From: CAZAPV01 sp964487195
GTDB lineage: Bacteria; Patescibacteriota; Patescibacteriia; SG8-24
NCBI GenBank assembly: GCA_964487195.1
Contig: CAZAPV010000008.1
Coordinates: 1-27,357, forward strand
Length of the DNA: 27,357 nt
Direction of reading: 5' to 3'
Shown: positions 24,201 through 27,357 of the stretch, one piece after another
Numbering within the stretch: position 1 is the stretch's first letter
Layout of the letters: every line of letters starts with the position of its first letter
Translations under genes and position numbers: made by a program
Notes under the pieces: model-generated
What the model was told of the DNA's origin: nothing
Seen by the model: only the letters and a program-made list of their open reading frames with translations
Databases searched by the model: none

Positions 24201-25412
24201 TTATGGCAGGTTCACCGTCGCGATGTTGTTCACTTCGGACATCTCCGGCACGACGCCGTTGGGGTCGAGTATCACGCTAAGAATCGTCGCGCCTGACGGT
24301 CGCGTGGCGAACCACTTTCCGCATTGCGCATCCGTCGCCGACGAATATTGAACGCCGGTAATGCCCATCGTCCAATTCGTGGTGACGATGCCGTAACAGC
24401 TCGTGCCTTTGACCGAGCCGTCACTGCCGAGCCACTGGAACATATACTCTGGCTGTGACGCGAGCCAATTGATCGCCGCGAAACCGTAGTTCGCCCAGGT
24501 GAACTTCAGCGAAATCCCGCCGGTGATCGCGGTCGCCGTCGGCGCGACGCTGATGTAAAGATCCGGCAGCAATTTCAACGATTGGAAATTATCGTCATCG
24601 GACGTTTCCGTGACGACACCGCCCGGATCGAGGAAGACGCCAAGATGCGCGGCATCAACCGGCTTTCCGTTCAGCCATGTGCCGCATTGCGTATCCGTCG
24701 CGGATGAGAATGCAAACGATGTCCCAACCGACATCGTCCAAAGTCCCGTAACCGTCCCCTTGCACTGCGATCCGATAATCGCACCGGCGGCGTTAAACCA
24801 TTCCAGCATGTACGGATACTGTCCGGACTGCCAGTCGATCGCGGCGGAACCTTTGTTCGTCATCGTGAACTTGAGGATCCTGCCGTTCGTATTGGAGACG
24901 GTCGGCGTCACGCTGAACGCGAGGTTCGGCAACGGAAGAGTCACCGATCCGATGTTGTCGACTTCGGACGTTTCCCCGACGACGCCGCTGGGATCGAGAA
25001 TCACGGCGAGGCTCGTGGCACCGCTCGGCACGGTGGAAAACCAGGTGCCGCATTGCGTATCCGTCGCGGATGAAAATTTAGAGGCGGTTCCCGTGGACAT
25101 CGTCCAAGTCCCGGTGACCGTTCCGCTGCAGGTCGTACCCGTGATCGTTCCGTTGGCGGTAAGCCATTCGATCAGGTACGGATGCTGTCCTGACTGCCAG
25201 TTGATCCCGACGGAACCGTTGTTCATATAGGTGAACGTCAACACCTTTGGGGCCGTCGTGGAGATCGCCGGCGCCACGCTGAACGCGAGGTTCGGTTTTA
25301 CCGTCGTGGTCGTCGCGTAGCCGAGCGCGATCACCGCGGTCGCGACGATCACCCCGATCACGACTTTGACCGCCGTCGACGTCCTTGTTTTGGTTGCCAT
25401 AGACGTAGGCAT
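24201..25412 (-). CDS. Membrane-anchored surface protein with three CARDB-like repeats
   Basis: Seen in 403 residues: short basic N-terminus, one transmembrane helix (about 16-33, VKVVIGVIVATAVIALGY), then three tandem repeats of about 120 residues (about 40-160, 162-280, 282-403). Each has PNLAFSV-like opening, a strand pair with NWQSGQ-x-PY, GTVTG-x-WTM, SSATDTQCGTW and the closing LDP-x-GVV-x-E-x-SE-x-x-N, which matches the CARDB (cell adhesion-related bacterial) immunoglobulin-like fold. Each repeat has two cysteines 25-26 residues apart (95/121, 217/243, 339/364), suggesting a disulfide per domain. Inference: an outside-facing adhesin or stalk. Start ATG 25412 or the one at 25400; no ribosome site seen. 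It lies 24 bases after the AAA+ gene. Confidence 0.8.
   Translation of the reverse strand: MPTSMATKTRTSTAVKVVIGVIVATAVIALGYATTTTVKPNLAFSVAPAISTTAPKVLTFTYMNNGSVGINWQSGQHPYLIEWLTANGTITGTTCSGTVTGTWTMSTGTASKFSSATDTQCGTWFSTVPSGATSLAVILDPSGVVGETSEVDNIGSVTLPLPNLAFSVTPTVSNTNGRILKFTMTNKGSAAIDWQSGQYPYMLEWFNAAGAIIGSQCKGTVTGLWTMSVGTSFAFSSATDTQCGTWLNGKPVDAAHLGVFLDPGGVVTETSDDDNFQSLKLLPDLYISVAPTATAITGGISLKFTWANYGFAAINWLASQPEYMFQWLGSDGSVKGTSCYGIVTTNWTMGITGVQYSSATDAQCGKWFATRPSGATILSVILDPNGVVPEMSEVNNIATVNLP
24204..25295 (-). repeat. Three tandem CARDB-like coding repeats
   Basis: Three units of about 360 bases: 24933-25295, 24573-24929 and 24204-24569. Recurrent short identical DNA stretches (for example GCATTGCG followed by ATCCGTCGC) reflect intragenic duplication. 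Units 1 and 2 are closer to one another than to unit 3, which has diverged at QSGQ (ASQP). Confidence 0.75.
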
Positions 25413-25436
25413 AAATAAATGAATTGCGATAAAAAA

Positions 25437-26420
25437 TTATTGATTGAGCCAACCGGCCACCACCTCGTCGATGTCGTGAACGGTGACCGTCGGCGTTCCT
25501 TCGGATGCGCGCGCGGCGGTCGCCTTCTTCGCGGCCGCGTCGAGCACGCCGAGCGTCACGGCGTGGCCGCCGGTCGCATCGATCGCAACTTTGGCGCACG
25601 CCTCGTCGATCAGATCGATCGCCTTGTCCGGAAGAAAACGATCCTTGATCTTCGCGGATGATGCGATCGCCGCGTCGAGCGCCGCGTCGTCGATGGCGAC
25701 GTGATGGAAATCCTCGTACACCTTCTTTAGCCCCTGCAAGATTTTCAGCGCGTCTTGCTTCGACGGCTCGCCGACGAGGAGCGGCTGGAACCGGCGATTC
25801 AGCGCGTCGTCCGGTTTGATGAACCGTTCATACTCGTGCCATGTCGTCGAGCCGATCGTCTGCAGATCCCCTCTCGCGAGCGCCGGCTTCAGGATGTCGG
25901 AAGCGTTCATCGCGCCCTCGGCGCCGGAGGACTGTTCGAGCGTGTGGATCTCGTCGATGAACAGGATGATCGTGCGGCCGAGCGCGGTGATCTCGTCCGT
26001 GAGCTTGTGCATGCGTTCCTCGAATTCGCCGCGGTATTTGGTGCCGGAGATGAGGCCGGGGAGGTCGAGCACGAGTACGCGCTTCTTCCGGAGCGACGAC
26101 GGCGTCGACCCTTTGGAGATGTACTGCGCCAACCCTTCGACGATCGCGGTTTTCCCAACGCCCGGCTCGCCGATCAGCAGCGGATTATTTTTGCGCCGCC
26201 GGGAAAGGATATGGATCACCCGTTCGATCTCCGCATCGCGGCCGATCACCGGATCGAGCGCGTTCTTCGCCGCGTCGGCGGTGAGATCGCGCGTGTGCGC
26301 CTGAAGAATGGAGACGCCCCCGCCGAACATTTTCGGCATCCCGCCTTTCGCCCGGTACCAAAAAAATGCCGCCGAACCGAGCAGTACAATCGCGGCGATG
26401 ATCGTCGGCCACTGCGCCAT
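25437..26420 (-). CDS. Membrane-anchored single AAA+ domain of the ClpB/ClpC D1 type
   Basis: 327 residues from ATG 26420; a frame start 18 codons earlier overlaps the neighbouring terminator. Seen: one transmembrane helix (about 4-22, WPTIIAAIVLLGSAAFFWY), then DPVIGRDAEIERVIHILSRRRKNNPLLIG, Walker A GEPGVGKT (84-91), pore loop KYRGEFEER (128-136), Walker B FIDE (154-157), IGSTTWHEY, arginine finger region NRRF (208-211) and the lid with FLPDKAIDLIDEA. The chain stops at VTVHDIDEVVAGWLNQ, the point where Clp proteins go on to the D2 AAA+ domain; there is no Clp N-domain, D2 or ClpP-binding loop. A -10-like TACACT lies 9 bases before ATG. Inference: an ATP-driven unfoldase or remodeller at the membrane. 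Confidence 0.88.
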   Translation of the reverse strand: MAQWPTIIAAIVLLGSAAFFWYRAKGGMPKMFGGGVSILQAHTRDLTADAAKNALDPVIGRDAEIERVIHILSRRRKNNPLLIGEPGVGKTAIVEGLAQYISKGSTPSSLRKKRVLVLDLPGLISGTKYRGEFEERMHKLTDEITALGRTIILFIDEIHTLEQSSGAEGAMNASDILKPALARGDLQTIGSTTWHEYERFIKPDDALNRRFQPLLVGEPSKQDALKILQGLKKVYEDFHHVAIDDAALDAAIASSAKIKDRFLPDKAIDLIDEACAKVAIDATGGHAVTLGVLDAAAKKATAARASEGTPTVTVHDIDEVVAGWLNQ

Positions 26421-26451
26421 AACAGTTGCAGTGTACCATTCCGCGCCGGAA

Positions 26452-26484
26452 TAAAAAAATTCCCCTTCGCACAAGGCGTAGGGG
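26452..26484 (-). terminator. Terminator of the 245-residue gene
   Basis: Stem CCCCTTCGC (26462-26470) / GCGTAGGGG (26476-26484) with one mismatch, loop ACAAG; on the minus strand followed by a seven-T run. It begins 3 bases after the stop. Confidence 0.83.
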
Positions 26485-26486
26485 GA

Positions 26487-27224
26487 TCAATTGAACGATT
26501 TTTTCATCTCTTTGAGAACGAGCGCGCTGATGCGTTGCAAAACTCGTTTCGGCTGTTTCGAGAGATCCGCCTCCGAAATGCCGAGCCTGGCCAGAACCTC
26601 GACGGTCACCTCTTGCTGCCGGTCGAAGTATCGCCGGTCGCGCGCATGAAAGACCATGAAGGCATTGCCGACGATCGGTTTCCATGCGACATCGTTGGGG
26701 TGATCGAACAACGAAGGGATCGCCGCGGGATCGTCGATGTCTCGAATGATGATTTTTGCCCGAGGCTTCGCGAACGACGCTTCCACCGAAATCTTCGGTT
26801 CCGACGAATCTGATGTCACGCGCATCCGTTCGCCCGCCTCATCGAAGAAGCGACGCTGACGCATGATCGCATCGGTCGAGGCGATGAGCGCCTTAACGTC
26901 ATCGACGGTTACGTTCTTATCCCAAAGCACGGCCGAGTGATAGCCATCCTTCAGCAGGAAACAATGCCGATCGCTCCCGACGACGACGCGGCCCGCGATC
27001 GCCGCCTCGGAGATCACGAAGTGCCGATACGGCGACGGCGGCACGGTCACCAACACATTGATCTCTTTCACTCCCTCTGGGGAGCGCACCCGCCGTGTCT
27101 GGCCCTTGGGACCGACCTTCCCGAACTTTGAGACGAGATCGTACAGATCGGCGAACAATTCGGCGGTGAGACCCTCGAGACCTCGCGGCACGTTATCCAG
27201 CTCGAAAAGAGTTGTATTGATCAC
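26487..27224 (-). CDS. Unknown protein, 245 residues
   Basis: Family not recognised. It starts at GTG 27224 with AAGGAGG 5 bases upstream. Seen: acidic N-terminal helix region (FELDNVPRGLEGLTAELFADLYDLVSKFG), then alternating strands INVLVTVPPSPYRHFVISE, GRVVVGSDRHCFLLKDGYHSAVLW; helix VTVDDVKALIASTDAIMRQRRFF; strand-rich part KISVEASFAKPRAKIIIRDIDD; a segment VGNAFMVFHARDRRYFDRQQEVTVEVLARLG; and a basic C-terminal helix KRVLQRISALVLKEMKKSF. No membrane span or signal peptide. Single-gene unit with promoter, strong ribosome site and terminator, which argues that it is real. No function proposed. Confidence 0.78.
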   Translation of the reverse strand: MINTTLFELDNVPRGLEGLTAELFADLYDLVSKFGKVGPKGQTRRVRSPEGVKEINVLVTVPPSPYRHFVISEAAIAGRVVVGSDRHCFLLKDGYHSAVLWDKNVTVDDVKALIASTDAIMRQRRFFDEAGERMRVTSDSSEPKISVEASFAKPRAKIIIRDIDDPAAIPSLFDHPNDVAWKPIVGNAFMVFHARDRRYFDRQQEVTVEVLARLGISEADLSKQPKRVLQRISALVLKEMKKSFN

Positions 27225-27253
27225 GCGGTCCTCCTTTGAAAAGATCCACCGAG

Positions 27254-27282
27254 ACCGTAGCGCGAAAAAAGATTGCCGTCAA
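27254..27282 (-). promoter_or_regulatory. Promoter of the 245-residue gene
   Basis: Minus strand -35 TTGACG (27282-27277), 17-base spacer with a T6 run, -10 TACGGT (27259-27254), 29 bases before the GTG. Best example of the TTGACR/TACGGT group. Confidence 0.8.
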
Positions 27283-27293
27283 CCTTCGCGAGA

Positions 27294-27357
27294 TTAATGC
27301 TGCCCACTAAACAACCCGTCCTCGACGCCGGTGATCGGTTCTTCGATCGACATGGAC
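27294..27357 (-). CDS. C-terminal end of an unidentified gene (enters from beyond the window)
   Basis: On the minus strand the frame is open from the right edge to a TAA at 27296-27294 and ends MSIEEPITGVEDGLFSGQH. About 20 residues are too few to name a family. It could also be noncoding; the spacing to the next promoter (27282) is what one would expect if this is a real gene end. Confidence 0.4.
   Translation of the reverse strand, partial: SMSIEEPITGVEDGLFSGQH

Noticed and set aside
22672..24351. 559-residue plus-strand open frame
   Set aside because: Antisense shadow of the ABC-F gene; composition is biased to Arg, Val, Leu and Asp and no motif is seen.
26421..26474. Longer start of the AAA+ protein (18 extra residues)
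   Set aside because: The extension overlaps the loop and arm of the terminator of the upstream gene and adds no conserved residues; the ATG at 26420 sits right before the membrane helix.

Overview
The window reads as chromosomal DNA of a high-GC Candidate Phyla Radiation (Patescibacteria, probably Parcubacteria-like) bacterium. Supporting signs are tightly packed core genes with 1-8 base overlaps, few Shine-Dalgarno sequences in those core genes, a cell-surface N-terminal domain that I recognise from CPR secreted proteins, a split transketolase within a minimal sugar-phosphate gene run, and a small-ORF plus serine-recombinase module of the kind seen in CPR mobile DNA. TGA is used as a stop throughout (ileS, tsaD, ruvA), so the recoded code 25 of Gracilibacteria and Absconditabacteria does not apply. 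The phylum call is an inference; no rRNA gene is present.

Layout. 1-4356 (minus): ileS - ruvA - femX-like gene, joined by stop/start overlaps. IleRS carries an apparently complete histidine-phosphatase domain inside its catalytic body. 4409-10282 (plus): seven sugar-phosphate genes in a row, rpiB, rpe, transketolase N and C halves, a PfkB kinase, class II fructose-bisphosphate aldolase and a second PfkB kinase. They link the non-oxidative pentose phosphate branch to lower glycolysis. A bidirectional terminator and tRNA-Ala follow. 10461-11851: three small unknown genes, one with a cysteine-pair zinc-binding look. 11908-13418 (minus): tsaD-tsaE, for the t6A tRNA modification. 13519-13593: tRNA-Glu.

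13594-17520 is a visibly lower-GC island abutting the tRNA-Glu 3' end. It holds a large serine recombinase whose reading frame runs into the tRNA gene, its overlapping small partner ORF, and several small minus-strand genes of unknown function, including two membrane proteins and one protein with an R-x4-H motif.

17653-27357 (all minus): PLDc_N-type membrane peptide, secreted phosphodiester-glycosidase-like protein, an endonuclease III-like Fe-S protein, an unknown 116-residue protein, an SPFH-like lipoprotein with a small membrane partner, a PPC/DUF296 protein, an ABC-F ATPase, a membrane-anchored protein with three tandem CARDB-like repeats, a membrane-anchored ClpB/ClpC-type single AAA+ domain, an unknown 245-residue protein and the tail of another gene.

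Two styles of gene coexist. Core genes mostly lack Shine-Dalgarno sequences, and several have a -10-like box 7-20 bases before ATG, as in leaderless or near-leaderless transcription. Accessory genes are single units with a near-identical promoter (TTGACR, 16-17 bases, TACGGT-like), a strong AAGGAG-type ribosome site and, for most, a terminator hairpin that touches or overlaps the stop codon.
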